From: Dicyema japonicum
Lineage: Eukaryota > Dicyemida > Rhombozoa > Dicyemidae
Direction of reading: 5' to 3'
Assembly (NCBI GenBank): GCA_011109175.1
Contig: RDEW01000003.1
Location: forward strand, 558,001-622,000
Length of the DNA stretch: 64,000 nucleotides
The notes below the pieces were generated by a model. That model made no database searches, was not told the DNA's origin, and worked only from the letters and a program-made list of their open reading frames with translations. This document shows positions 34,575 through 45,183 of the stretch, piece after piece (the first letter of the stretch is position 1; each line of letters starts with the position of its first letter). The position numbers were made by a program, and so were the translations under genes.

Positions 34575-35860
34575 ATGAATTTAAAATTTTCAATTCCAGA
34601 CATCGTACAGCCCAATGACCTATTAGTATGTGGAGACCTGAACGCGAAACATCCGATGTGGTTCCAAAACCAACCGGAAGACGCCAGAGGAACCCACCTG
34701 CTATCGACGCTGAAACAACTTGTAATATTAAACAATCCCGTATTCAACACAAGAACCCCTTACAGAGCAAAGGAAAGAACTTCCCTCTTATTTCGTTCAT
34801 TGAAAAGAAAACTATGTTATGGCCAGAATACAAAAATGTCAACTGGAGTTTGTTCTCACACTTCGTCGACTATAACCTGCATGGTTTTGACCCTAACAAC
34901 TTCAACTCTCTCGATAACGCTTTACTCTACTTCAATAGTGTACTGCGTGAGGGCATGAAGACTTTTATCAAAAGAAAGCCAGTCTACTTCACGAAAAGCT
35001 CTCCGCGCACCCAACTCACTTACGAAGAAAGTAATAGCCTAAAAACCTACAGAAACAGTCTTGGGAAACCAGGACGAAAATTCGAGCCTTGAAAAGTGAT
35101 CAGATACAAGGCTAAGATAAAACCGCCTCCTTGCGAAGATCTAGAGAACAAGAACTTTTTAAACAAGATTATAAAATTTTAATCCTCCGTGAGCTTTATC
35201 CCACATCAAAAAACTGAGGGTCTATCCACATCCTCAACAAATTCAAAACCCGAGGCAATTTCGAACAGCCTTTCGATGGACGTCGTGCAGAGAAGCTATT
35301 CAAAATCAGAAATCGGCTTACGCAAGTGGTCCAGATGGAATTCCTCCAATTGTACTTAAAAAGATAGGCTCCTACATCATCTTGGACTTGACCAGAATTT
35401 ACAACCTCTCCATCAGTAGGAACTCGATTCCCACTATATAAAAATTTACCATATTTGGCACATCATAAAAACCTGGACGGCTGAAGGACTCACCAGCTTT
35501 GTACAGACCAATAACCATCCTGTGTGCCACCTCTAAAATCCTGGATAAACTCATTCTTGATCAGAATAAACCTTACCTCCCAGACATATTCTTCCAACAT
35601 GGATTTAAGAAAGATTGTTCCACAACAACCCATTTAACTAGCTTGACAAAATCATCAAGGAAGGCCTTCAACGTAAACCTCGGCATCAAAAGACTATTAT
35701 GTGTACAATTGACATACAGAAGGCTTTTGACTCAATACCAAGGAAACTACATACTAGGAAGATTTATGGCTCTATCATTCTAACAACCTAAAATTTGGTT
35801 CGCTATTTCCTCAACGGACTAAGAGGAAGAGTAAAAAGCTATCTGGATAAGCTATCTGAG
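34575..35860 (+). mobile_element. LINE family D, endonuclease to RT, decayed
   Basis: Endonuclease: LLVCGDLNAKHPMW (34621-34660), then STLKQLVILN and Jockey-type spacing. Linker RKPVYFTKSSPRTQLTYEES. RT: YRPITILCATSKILDKLI (35500-35550), FFQHGFKKDCSTT, and IDIQKAFDSIP in a shifted frame (about 35700-35730). The piece around 35755-35830 recurs at 12335. Transcribed away from the LINE C at 33080-34440. Confidence 0.78.
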
Positions 35861-35984
35861 GAAGAAAGCAACATTCCTTCGGATTTGGATGAATTGTTTC
35901 CATACAAAGCCAACGGGAAAATTATGTTATATCAACATTGTTGTCATCAAGACAGTTGAAAGTATTCCATGCAATGGCTTTAAA

Positions 35985-37445
35985 CGTATTTATGTAGTTC
36001 TTTTAATGTGTCCATTTTGAGAATATCGGGTTCTTGAATTTTATATTTTCGGTTGAGGAATTCTATGATTGTGGCCATATGAGTTTTCTTTGATTTGATG
36101 GCCCGTAGAATTCTTACTTCCTCAGACAATATCATGATTTATTTTTAACATCCCATAGGAATTGGAGGAGCATGCGTTCACTTTTGTGTGTAATGGAGAC
36201 TAGACCCCTTCCGAGCTGATCTCTTGGTATATAAAGTCGTTCTTTGTTTCCGGGTTTAAAGTAGATCTTATGATTTACAAGGATTTGCGTATATCCTTGT
36301 CAATGAGTTCAAGTTCAGTCGGTTCGATATCAGTTAATCCGATGTAATAGTTGTAGAGAGATAAGGCATGCTCATTCATGGCCTTGAACAGGTTCCCAGA
36401 ATTTAATTTTGTTACTGCCAAGTTGTCAATTCTATTCTTAACTCCATCAAAAATTGTCTTTAGAACTTTGTTTTTCAAGACAATGCTATTTTTGTCCACC
36501 AACACACGAAGGTATTGATATCCCTTCATTCCATCCAGCATTTGGCTTAGGAGCTCAACCCAGAAACATTAGTAGCCGATATTTCTGCATTTGGTTCAAG
36601 TCCAGCAGCTTCGAAGAAAATATTAACTTCAATCATCATAAAAAAACATTGTATCTTCTTTGTGGGAAAATATTTTCAAGTCGTCCATGAACAGTCGATG
36701 ATTTGTGGTGTACGCAAGAGATCCTCGATCAGGGCAATCTATGGTCACCTTTGGGTACTTTGCATTCAAAATCCTGCTGAAAGGGTCCAACAGAAGTACA
36801 AAGATTTGTGGTGACAACGAATCGCCTTGCAATCCCTCGCTTCAATTCAACTTCTCCAATTTCTTTTTAATGAAAGTTGAGTCTGAATTTCCATTTGGTT
36901 ACCAAATTCTTAATGAAACTCACGATCCAGTATGGCAGTCCAGAGTTGTCCATGACTTTGTATAACAAGTCATGATTGCAGAACGTTGCGCTCAGTCAGA
37001 AGGAAATAATTAAGTAAAATTTAAAAACGGATCAATTTCACACTTTTGAGGATCAAATGTTATCAAACTACGACTCAAGGAATTATGGAGAGATATGTCT
37101 GCAATATTATCACTTTTGAATGTATTCCTCGTTTCATAAGTTGCGAGTCTCTTCTCCAATATCCTTATCCTGTGCTTGATTATAGTAGTAACTCTCTTAA
37201 GTTCCCCTTTTGACTTCTTACATCCATAAGGTGTCAATTGATGTATTGCCATATTGAAGAGTTAATCCCGAGAGAATTTCTGTGTTGAGAAGTTGGAAGG
37301 GGACTTTTTGGTAGGCTTCCGTAATACACGAGGCATGGATTTTACTCTATTAATTTGTACACAAAATTCACTTGAACAAACTCTAAAATTAGAGATTTCT
37401 GTGCTGTGTGCATTATTCCCAGGATATCGATTTGGACATACCAAA
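35985..37445 (-). mobile_element. LINE family B copy, RT region
   Basis: Minus strand: ELKRVTTIIKHRIRILEKRL (37200-37140), MQGDSLSPQIFVLLLDPFS (36830-36775; the G(D)SLSP box), HRLFMDDLKIFS (about 36690-36655, catalytic DD), NSGNLFKAMNEHALSLYNY, IGLTDIEPTE, and further down NKERLYIPRDQLGRGL in another frame. The nuclease end is missing. The order and wording match the copies at 19330 and 55210. Confidence 0.8.
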
Positions 37446-37479
37446 CCTTCATTGAAGAGATGTTAAAAAGCCTGATATT

Positions 37480-37735
37480 ATGTGCACGTTTTAACAAATT
37501 TATTTAAGGAAATTTCATTAACCAGAAACACTGTTGTTGGACGAATTGATGAAATGATGGTTGATTTGAAACAAAGTTGAAGTCTGCTTTATCAAAATTT
37601 GAACACTTTTAAGTTGCTATTGAAGAGACCGTTGACACAGCTAGACAGCTTGCAGTTTTTATCAGGGCTTATGGCAGGGTATTTAATATTTACGGATAAC
37701 TGATTGAACTTATTTCAACACATAAGTTGATATAA
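37480..37735 (+). mobile_element. hAT (ZBED-like) fragment, paired with 62100-62345
   Basis: The frame reads LFKEISLTRNTVVGRIDEMM (37495-37560) and, after a frameshift, a DTARQLAVFIR.Y-like segment, the core of ZBED-type hAT transposases. About 240 bp match 62100-62345 in inverse orientation with high identity. Confidence 0.75.
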
Positions 37736-37737
37736 AT

Positions 37738-39224
37738 GAGTGATCACTAGGGGGTGATAAAGTTAATAAAGTTAAAATTTTAATATTTTCTATTAAAATT
37801 TAAACAAATTCTGTTTTTTTCATTATTTTTAAACGTTCTCCCTTTATATTTTAGAAAATTATAAAGTTAAAAAGTTAAAAAAAATAAATCGTAAGGTTAA
37901 ATTTTTTTAACTTTATTTTTTAATTATTTCAACAAATTATTATTTTACTATTAATTAAATATTAAACAGCATGTAGTTTACACGTTTTTTTATGCCAAGT
38001 ATTTCTAAGTCTTTTCTGACTATAGCAACATTAATTGTTAACGAATTTCCAAGAGAATTTTAATTACATAATTACCATGAGTTATTTTGTAAACTATGCT
38101 TAACGACAGTGAATGCTCAAAAAAACACTTTGTTAACCTTTACAGGTCGTCAAGAAACATAAAATTTCCGTTGGTAAGGATTTTTCGATGATATTGATAG
38201 ATCGTTTGACAGGATTTAGCCAACAAAAATTAAATTAATCTGAATTTAGAGACTGGGATTTGAAGGTGACTAAGACTCTTCTGAAATGTGACATTCCGCT
38301 TAACAAATTATCAATGCCTTTGTTCATTGATCTTTTCAGATGGAACCAAATTTCCCTTCCTTTGCAATCACAAGCAAGGAACTGTGTCAAATATAATACA
38401 AATGAATACATAGCTTCGTTCAGGGGCATATTCAAGTATTTCATCAAATTTTATTTTCTAGAGAAAAAAATATTTTTGCGATAACCGATGAAACTCAAAT
38501 CAGAAACAAACCGCAGTTTTGATGGGATCAATCAAACTGCCTAAAATTATTTATTTGGTCTCATTTAAGCCTGCACCTACAAAATTATAGCACAGATTGT
38601 TGATGATTCGATCCAAAATATAATAATTGAACGAGACAATATTATGCTTCTTATTTCTGAGCTGCAAGGTATATGACAGCCGGTATTGTTTTAATTTATC
38701 TATGATTTAGCTGGGAATATTTTTAAAATTTATATCCTAATCATTTTCATATTTTGCATAATTGTTCAATGGTGGTCAAAAAATCTTATCCAGAGGTAGA
38801 TTAAGTGATAGCTAACGTGCAAGCTTCTATTAAGAAGAACCAAAAGCTAAAATTGTTATTTTCCGAAATTTGAATTTTTTCCAAATTCTTATTGACGAGA
38901 TGGGGTACCTGGTTGAAAGCTGCATCTTTTTATTCAAAAAATTTAATCCCAATGATTAACATTTTGAGTTAATTGAAGACGAGGAATTTAAGTAGCTAAC
39001 AAGAAAGCATTAAAAAGTGAAAAAATAGTACAGAGCTTATGCGCAATTTCGCATAACTGATCACATATTCCAGGTTGTTCTTATAAAGTAATTTATCACA
39101 TAGAAAAATATTACAATTTGAAACTAACGAGTGTACAATAGAGTGCGCATATTAGACACTTGGTGCAATAGATTTTGAGTAGGATGAAACTGAGGTTAAA
39201 AAAGGTTTGCCCTAGTGATCACTG
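37738..39224 (+). mobile_element. hAT element, CGGBP1-like type, with AGTGATCACTAGGG ends
   Basis: Left end GAGTGATCACTAGGG (37738) and right end CCCTAGTGATCACTG (39210-39224) are inverted. Inside, the + strand reads LLKCDIPLNKLSMPLFIDLF (38280-38335), then VDDSIQ...IERDNIMLLIS, HFHILHNCSMVVKKSYPEV (38745-38800) and TRWGTWLKAASFYSKN (38900-38935) in shifted frames. That is the order in hAT relatives of CGG-repeat-binding protein transposases. Several frameshifts; about 1.5 kb. Confidence 0.75.
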
Positions 39225-40142
39225 ATCAGTTAACCATGCGGTTAATTGGTAGGAGGGTCGTGGTGGTAAATCACTTATACTGCACTTTGCTTCATAATGA
39301 ATAAAAACACTTGTCTTCACTCTCGTGAGCATGTGCGAGGTGAGGACTCAGGAGACATCTGCAGTTCTGAACAAAAAGACTATATGATGTAGGATCATTG
39401 TTCGAATCGATGAGGGCAAATTTTTGATAGCGCCAATACTACAATAGGTCGACCCAGAACTTGTTGAATCCAAGGGTTCTGATCTCATTCGATGATACCC
39501 AGTCGTGGATAATTTTGAAGCTTGTTGGAGTATTTACTGTTTCTGGAAAGATTCATTCCTATAAAATAAAATACAGTTATTTCTTAGTGGAGAGTCATAA
39601 GAAATATGATAGCTGATTAAGTTTTTTACAAGTTTTGACTCCCAATGGAGACGATGAGGCGGGTAACCAACTAATTCGACAAAGAACTTTTAGCGAGTAT
39701 ATAGATAATTAATAAATAAAACATTTCCAACAACCAAACTAAAACCAAACTAGTAAATTCCTATATCCTGATGTGTTACACCAGAACCCTCATAAAAGCA
39801 CAGTGATCTATAGGGACATGTCGGGAAGCTGAGGTCGATTCCAGAACTCGTCATCAGCAACGAAATTGATTCCAGGAAGAAAGAATTGAGATACCTTTGA
39901 ATGCAGACCAGACATTGACGTTTTTGACTAAGGTGGATCCAATGATGCTATAAAGGGAAAAGAAGAAACCAATTATCCACGTGGCGCATGTGGCTTGTGA
40001 TAAAATAGTTTTTAACGACACAATATAATCGAAAACTAATTTTCATGCAAAAATATCTTACAAAATAGTAAAAACAAATAAATTAATTAATGTTTAATTT
40101 GGCAAACCAAGTTTTATAATAAATAATTAATAAAAGTAGGTA
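39225..40142 (-). other. Unresolved region, membrane-segment-like frames
   Basis: Minus-strand frames near 40020-39900 read SQATCATWIIGFFFSLYSII and near 39650-39540 SIGSQNL..., both hydrophobic, with short GT-AG candidates. I could not join them into one protein. The SIGSQNL piece loosely resembles SIRSQYLEK of the SLC35F-like copy at 53460. A tRNA-like GTTCGAATCGATG occurs at about 39402. A decayed membrane-protein gene is possible. Confidence 0.25.
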
Positions 40143-41150
40143 ATGATGATATACTTTCTACTGTTCTTAATTAACCTCACATATCAAAAACTCGTACATC
40201 TAAATAATGAAAACTTTGATAAAGAAGTGAATAAAGTCGAATGGTTTGTCGTGCTATTCAGTATATGATTATAATGATTGTAGAAAATACTATTCCTTCA
40301 ATCGATCAGTTAAATGGATATTATCGACTACAGAAACTTTCTACTTTACATGTGAATAATATATCCTTTGGAGTCGTAAATGCGAATTATAATAAAAAAT
40401 TGCTTAGTCGTTTAGGAATCACTTCTCCAGGGACGATAGCCTTATTTAATAAAGGAAAAAAGAAGATTATTATGGTGGACTTACATGTTAATATTAGGGT
40501 TACGAGATTTTAAAAACATGAATACTTATGTTGAAGATACAACAGGCCAAGTTTGGTTGAATAAATTCAACTATGATCACATACTTAATGAAGATTTGAT
40601 TATTATTGTGATGATTGATCGAAATAGTTCAAAAGTTTATGAATTAGCTGAACGAATTAAAATTGCTACGGCAAAACATGATGTTTATTTGAAATTTTAA
40701 TTTAGATTCAAGTATGCTTTTTAGATGTTAATCTTAAAAACTATCTTACAATTCCTGATTTTTTCAATATAAACTGGATTCCCGGCAATTGTTGGAATTG
40801 ATAGATATTCCAATGAAGAATTTTATGGATACATTATTGGCAATGAATCTATACAAACTGATTTAGTTACTTTCGTAGATATTTTGGATAACGAAGATGA
40901 AGTAGATGTCAACTATAATAAAAATTTTAAGAAGATATGCAATACGAAAGAATTCATTCATGCAGTAGACTGTATTTGTATGATTATTTGTTTTAATACT
41001 AGATTTGAAGTCTTTGGCAAATTTATAACCTTTTTAATCGGAATTTTCTTTGTAAGAATATTTGATTTTAAGATAGCACTCACGGGAATTTCAGAGAGTA
41101 TTCGCGATGTCAAATTATTTATGGAAAAAGTCATCAATAGTTTCTCTTAG
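40143..41150 (+). CDS. Thioredoxin-fold (PDI/TMX-like) membrane protein without CxxC, three 23-nt introns
   Basis: Introns 40261-40283, 40475-40497 and 40683-40705 are each exactly 23 nt. Signal peptide MMIYFLLFLINLTY, then KLVHLNNENFDKEV and EWFVVLF, the start of a PDI thioredoxin domain. Splice 1 joins this in frame to IDQLNGYYRLQKLS, so the CxxC position is replaced. ISFGVVNANYN and LGITSPGTIALF follow. A second domain (NEDLIIIVMIDRNSSKV; IPAIVGIDRYSNEEFYG) resembles a PDI b-type domain, and FGKFITFLIGIFFVRIF is a late membrane segment, as in TMX3-like proteins. About 312 residues. Two one-base indels (the A run at 40456, CCCGG at about 40780) are needed for a continuous frame. Probably ER membrane and redox-inactive (inferred). 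Confidence 0.72.
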
Positions 41151-41454
41151 ATTCGTGTTGGGTTACTGGGTTTTTGTTGTTGTTAAAGTAGAATTTTAAT
41201 TTCTTGGTGAAAATGTGTAGATTTAATAATTTTCGATCATGTTTGGTCATTGTGCTTTTGTTTAGCTGACTGATTTTAGTTTGATGTATTCATAAGCAAG
41301 GACTGTAGGAGTTGCAGCGCTAATGCAGATAGTTTAGGGAATTTTCACGACATAAATTAAGTCAGCTCTACCTCGACAGCTAGTAATCTTTCACATACTC
41401 ATATTATCTTCGGCAGATCTCACATTTATCTGTTCGACCAGAGATGTGCAGTGT
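41151..41454. other. 3' flank of the PDI-like gene
   Basis: AT-rich, no gene or repeat recognised. Confidence 0.3.
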
Positions 41455-41790
41455 CGATTAATCCTCCATGGCCAAATTTTCAGGGTTCCCCTGGTCCAGA
41501 TGTGGTATATTCCCACACAGCCTCCATGTTGCCTTCAGGATTTCGAACGAAATAGTTGCTTCGTCGTTCTCTTATAAAGAATGTCAGACGGCAGTTTCCA
41601 CAGTTGTCTTCAATTGTCTTGAACAGGTTCCCTCTGATTCTCCCATCCGTGTAATATCCCTTAAAAGTGGCTTAGTCAGCCTGACTGTGGAGCTTAAGCT
41701 CCATGACTTGTAACAATTTTAATAGATTGATCGAGTCGAAAGCATACGAGTCTAATCCCAGGAATCGAGAGCCATTGTTCTAGATTGTCA
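41455..41790 (-). mobile_element. LINE family A fragment, internally deleted
   Basis: Minus strand: FLGLDSYAFDSINLLKLLQ (about 41785-41730), the RT palm A box, then directly ATWRLCGN-P-L-QGNPENLAME (about 41550-41460), the C-terminal WRLFGHILR...PANVAME region in shifted frames. The middle of the RT is missing. Confidence 0.7.
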
Positions 41791-41839
41791 AGCATTTTTC
41801 GAGCGGACCCAATTCTTTTAGTTTCACAAACTCCGCTTA

Positions 41840-42420
41840 GTTGAATCAGAAATTTTTAAAAATTTCATCATTAACAGCACCATCAACAACATAGTGATAG
41901 ACCATACCATGTGCAGTCATTGCGGCCATTACTGAAATTTTCCTACTACGTACCTGTGGCACACTAATACGAGTATGAATACCTTGTTCAGATATCCCAA
42001 AGCGGACTTGCTGGGAGACATTGCAACCTACTTCGTCCATAAAAACTATTCGACTATCCCCAACGTCAAATAAAATGTCCCATATTCTAATCGTGTCTCA
42101 ATGGTGCATCACAGTTTCTTCACTCAGGAACAATTTTGAGAGTTTTCACTATGAAATTCATCTAGACAACGGTTGATGGTGCTTGTACTCACAAATATCT
42201 TCATCTCTTCGCACAGTTTTATTTTCAACGCCCCCAATGTCATTGTTCCATTTTCAACCTACTGCCGTATTACATTTTCCTGATCAGCAATCAAGATTGT
42301 CCCACCACGTTACCACATTTGGTCTTTCCATCCTTCAGATATCAGAAGCAATTGTACATACAGTTGTACGAGAAAGACCCATAACTCGGTAGATCTCAGT
42401 ATTGTATAGATTATTATATT
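41840..42420 (-). mobile_element. Tc1/IS630-like transposase remnant
   Basis: Helix-turn-helix IYRVMGLSRTTVCTIAS (about 42400-42350), a second HTH-like segment (KLCEEMKIFVSTSTINRCL), then the DDE part MDEVGCNVSQQVRFGIS and RKISVMAAMTAHGMVYHY (42040-41870). Frameshifts separate these blocks. The (F)MDE...N and KISVMAAM wording is that of eukaryotic IS630-superfamily transposases. Ends not found. Confidence 0.72.
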
Positions 42421-42568
42421 GATCGAAATGTCTAACTCTCGAAAAAATTAAAAAATTATTCAATTAATTCATGTCTGGAAATATGTAATCTATATTTTCG
42501 GCAGGTTCTACAATAAATTGGATAATTTTGCTTTACTACACTGTATTTCGCACTAACCATCATATATT

Positions 42569-43278
42569 GAAGTGGTCGGCAATCTTTTTAACTAAAGAGC
42601 TTTTTGGTTTTTTGCAATTAAAAATTTGAAGAGCCACTTTTTAAAATATTGAAGCATAACAAAATTATATTTAATCTAGTCTAATTAATGAGATAATTGA
42701 CCCTGCATTTCCTTCCCAAGTAGTCTTCTAAGTCGTCATTTTAACTTAAGACAAGATTCCAAATTTGTATCAGTAATTAGACTCCGCACATTGCTGGACA
42801 TCGATATTAGTAGCCTTGGCAGACTGCTTGCAATAATTAAATGTTGAACCTTTAATTTTAATATTCTTTGGAGTTCTTCAGTGAATCGCCAATTGGATAA
42901 TTTCTTTAAAAAAATCACCATATTTTGTAATAAATTGTCTCTTCAGATTTGAATTTTTGTTCTGGTTGAATGTTTCATGTTAAAGGAAAATTATTTATAG
43001 ACATAATTGAAAATCCACAAGAGAATTTATGACTAAGCGAGTAAGAATTTTAAAATTAAAATATGAAAAAATATGTAATAATTTAAATAAAAATAAAAAT
43101 TTAATAAAAAATAGCATCTAGGTATTAAACATGTAGTCTAAAATATACATAAACGTAGTTAAAAAAACATTTTGGAGGAAGAACATATGTTTTTATTGGA
43201 GATTCATTTGCCATATTGAAAGAGCCACATAAAACTCCGAGCCACAATGGCTGTAAGAGCTATTGTTGGCGACTCCTG
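42569..43278 (-). mobile_element. Short hAT element (about 710 bp) with both ends, internally deleted
   Basis: Ends: GAAGTGGTCGGCAATC (42569) and, on the minus strand from 43278, CAGGAGTCGCCAACAATAGC. Both resemble CAGGGGTTGGCAA at 61134. Flanking octamers ATATATTG and ATATTATG differ at two positions and may be a worn target duplication. The minus strand keeps only the transposase tail (ISMSSNVRSLITDTNLESCL, 42810-42751), so the rest has been deleted. Confidence 0.75.
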
Positions 43279-43340
43279 ATATTATGGATACCTTCGTATA
43301 TTGGAATCATTATCCATTCTTGATTAATTTATTATTTACT

Positions 43341-44063
43341 TCAATACAACGTAATTTCCGATTTGATCTCGTTTTCGTCATATTTACTTGTTCGCAGGTT
43401 TACCATTTTTTCATCATCAATTATTAGATTTTCATAAGCTTCATCACGTGTATTGAATAATTTGTCTTCATATAACAAAAGTGCGTCATTCTTTATCTGA
43501 AAGTGCGTGCGGATATATTGCCTCATAAAAAGATAATATGTATTATTTTAAATCGTCTGGTGGATGGTAATATTTTAATCAAAAACGATGTTTTTTATGA
43601 AAGACTTAAAAGAACCAAAAATTCCGTAGATCAACTGAATGAAGAAATCAGTCGTTTTCTACATTGGTTGAATCTTCAATTTGAAGAGCAAATATTACCC
43701 TTCGACTTGACCTTGTACCCATGGAACCCTGCTTAATAGAGAACTTTTAACACAATTTTTCCATGTGAGCATTCCGTTATCGATTTGAAGAATCAAATGT
43801 GGGCCGACAACATAAATCAGGTTTGATAACAATTCTTTTATTTCCAAACATGTTTTACTTCTTGAGAGTTCGATCATTCCATAGTTTGGGAAGGAAACGA
43901 TCACAACCAGTATCTTTTTAATAAGGAAACAATTTTGATACCCAAAAAAGTCGTTTATAGATGAGTTTCTCCTAAGATCTATGAGATCTGCAATATAGCG
44001 CTCTCTTAGACCAATCGCGATTATTGGAGTCATCGGTTGTTTGGTTGACAACAAAAAACACAC
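43341..44063 (-). pseudogene. Integrase fragment (KRBA2/Ginger- or gypsy-like)
   Basis: Minus strand: RERYIADLIDLRRNSSINDF (44000-43940), SRSKTCLEIKELLSNLIYVV, GPHLILQIDNGM (second Asp, about 43790), and VPWVQGQVEG (43710-43695) keeping the catalytic Glu. A C-terminal piece (MRQYIRTHFQIKNDALLLYE) follows after frameshifts. The + strand ORF at 43503-43736 is its shadow. Confidence 0.6.
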
Positions 44064-44520
44064 TTTCTTATTATCCCAGGGATTTCAGACTTCGCTACAC
44101 ATTTTAGTTTAGTTTTCAATTTTAATAAAAAACGATCTCTACCAAAGTGATTTTAATTGTGCTCAGCCTACAATTAATCTAAACGATTTAATTACCTAAT
44201 GTTTATCTTCAGCACAAAAGAATCGTAACTTGTAGTCCCCTCTCCGATAAGTTCATTCTTCTTCAAAAATTAATTTTTTAGCTATTTCAATAAACGATCT
44301 CTTTCTCGTCTTGATGTGTTTAACTCATGCTTCATTTCTTTAATTTTTGCATTTTCAAGGTTTCTCTTAACATTTGTACAAAACGCATTTCAGCACGCTA
44401 ATTTAATTAATATATTTTATATACATTTTTTTATAAATTAATAATATTTGTAAATTCCAGTGGATTTTTAAATATTCTTAATAATTATAAATTAGATCTG
44501 TTAAAATTTAATTTGATCTG
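44064..44520 (-). other. Unresolved; coiled-coil-like frame on minus strand
   Basis: About 44400-44270 reads NVKRNLENAKIKEMKHELNT and SRRERDRLLK on the minus strand. No family or intron chain could be fixed. Confidence 0.2.
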
Positions 44521-44705
44521 TTAGCCGCGCGGCATAGTGGTTATGTGTCGGGCAAAGTGGTTGGACAGCGGAACTTGATAGTCTAAAAGGACATACACTC
44601 AAGAAAAAGAAAAAACAAGGAAAGTGAAAAGAATTCCTTATCCTACCTCGATTATAACTGTTCTTTGCTAAAAATAAAGTGTGTTCTGCCTGTGGGGAAC
44701 GATAA
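44521..44705 (+). mobile_element. SINE-1 copy, internally deleted
   Basis: GCGCGGCATAGTGGTTATGT (A box), then a deletion through the B-box region, and the body from AGCGGAACTTGATAGTCTA, ACTCAAGAAAAAGAAA to TAACTGTTCTTTGC and AATAAAGTGTG. Confidence 0.75.
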
Positions 44706-45183
44706 CTGATTTGGCTGCTTGGAAAGTGCGAACAATTTTATTATTTTTGTAATTATTATCTGTTAAAAGAGACGATTTATCAGAATGTGACACAATATTC
44801 TTGTAGGCTTTGACAATCACTTAATGAATTTGAGAATAAACTATCTCTGAAATATGATATCTCTGGTTTATGAGGATCCTCTACAACTTCTTGATCCGAT
44901 TGATAATATTAGAATTTGGTTTTGATTTCACAATATTCGCTTTGCCACTGAGTTCATGACTTCTTTGAGATCGAAAACGGAGAATCAGACAAGAGGTAAT
45001 ATGGAATTTATAATCGAAGGTTATTGTTATTAAAGGTACCAACTCAATGTATTCTTACGAAACTTTCTACGCCCACTCAACGTGTCCTCTTTTTTTAGTT
45101 TGTCGATGATCGTATCGAGAGATGTGCTGGAGTTGTTTGCAATTAACTCCAAAGATGTTCAAGTTTGATTTTAGAAACAACTA
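44706..45183 (+). other. Spacer with a 75-bp segment duplicated at 48073
   Basis: 45038-45112 (ATTAAAGGTACCAACTCAATG...) matches 48073-48145 at about 80 percent. Both can be read as LKVP...GILTKL-like residues, so this may be an old partial gene duplicate. The rest is unassigned. Confidence 0.4.
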
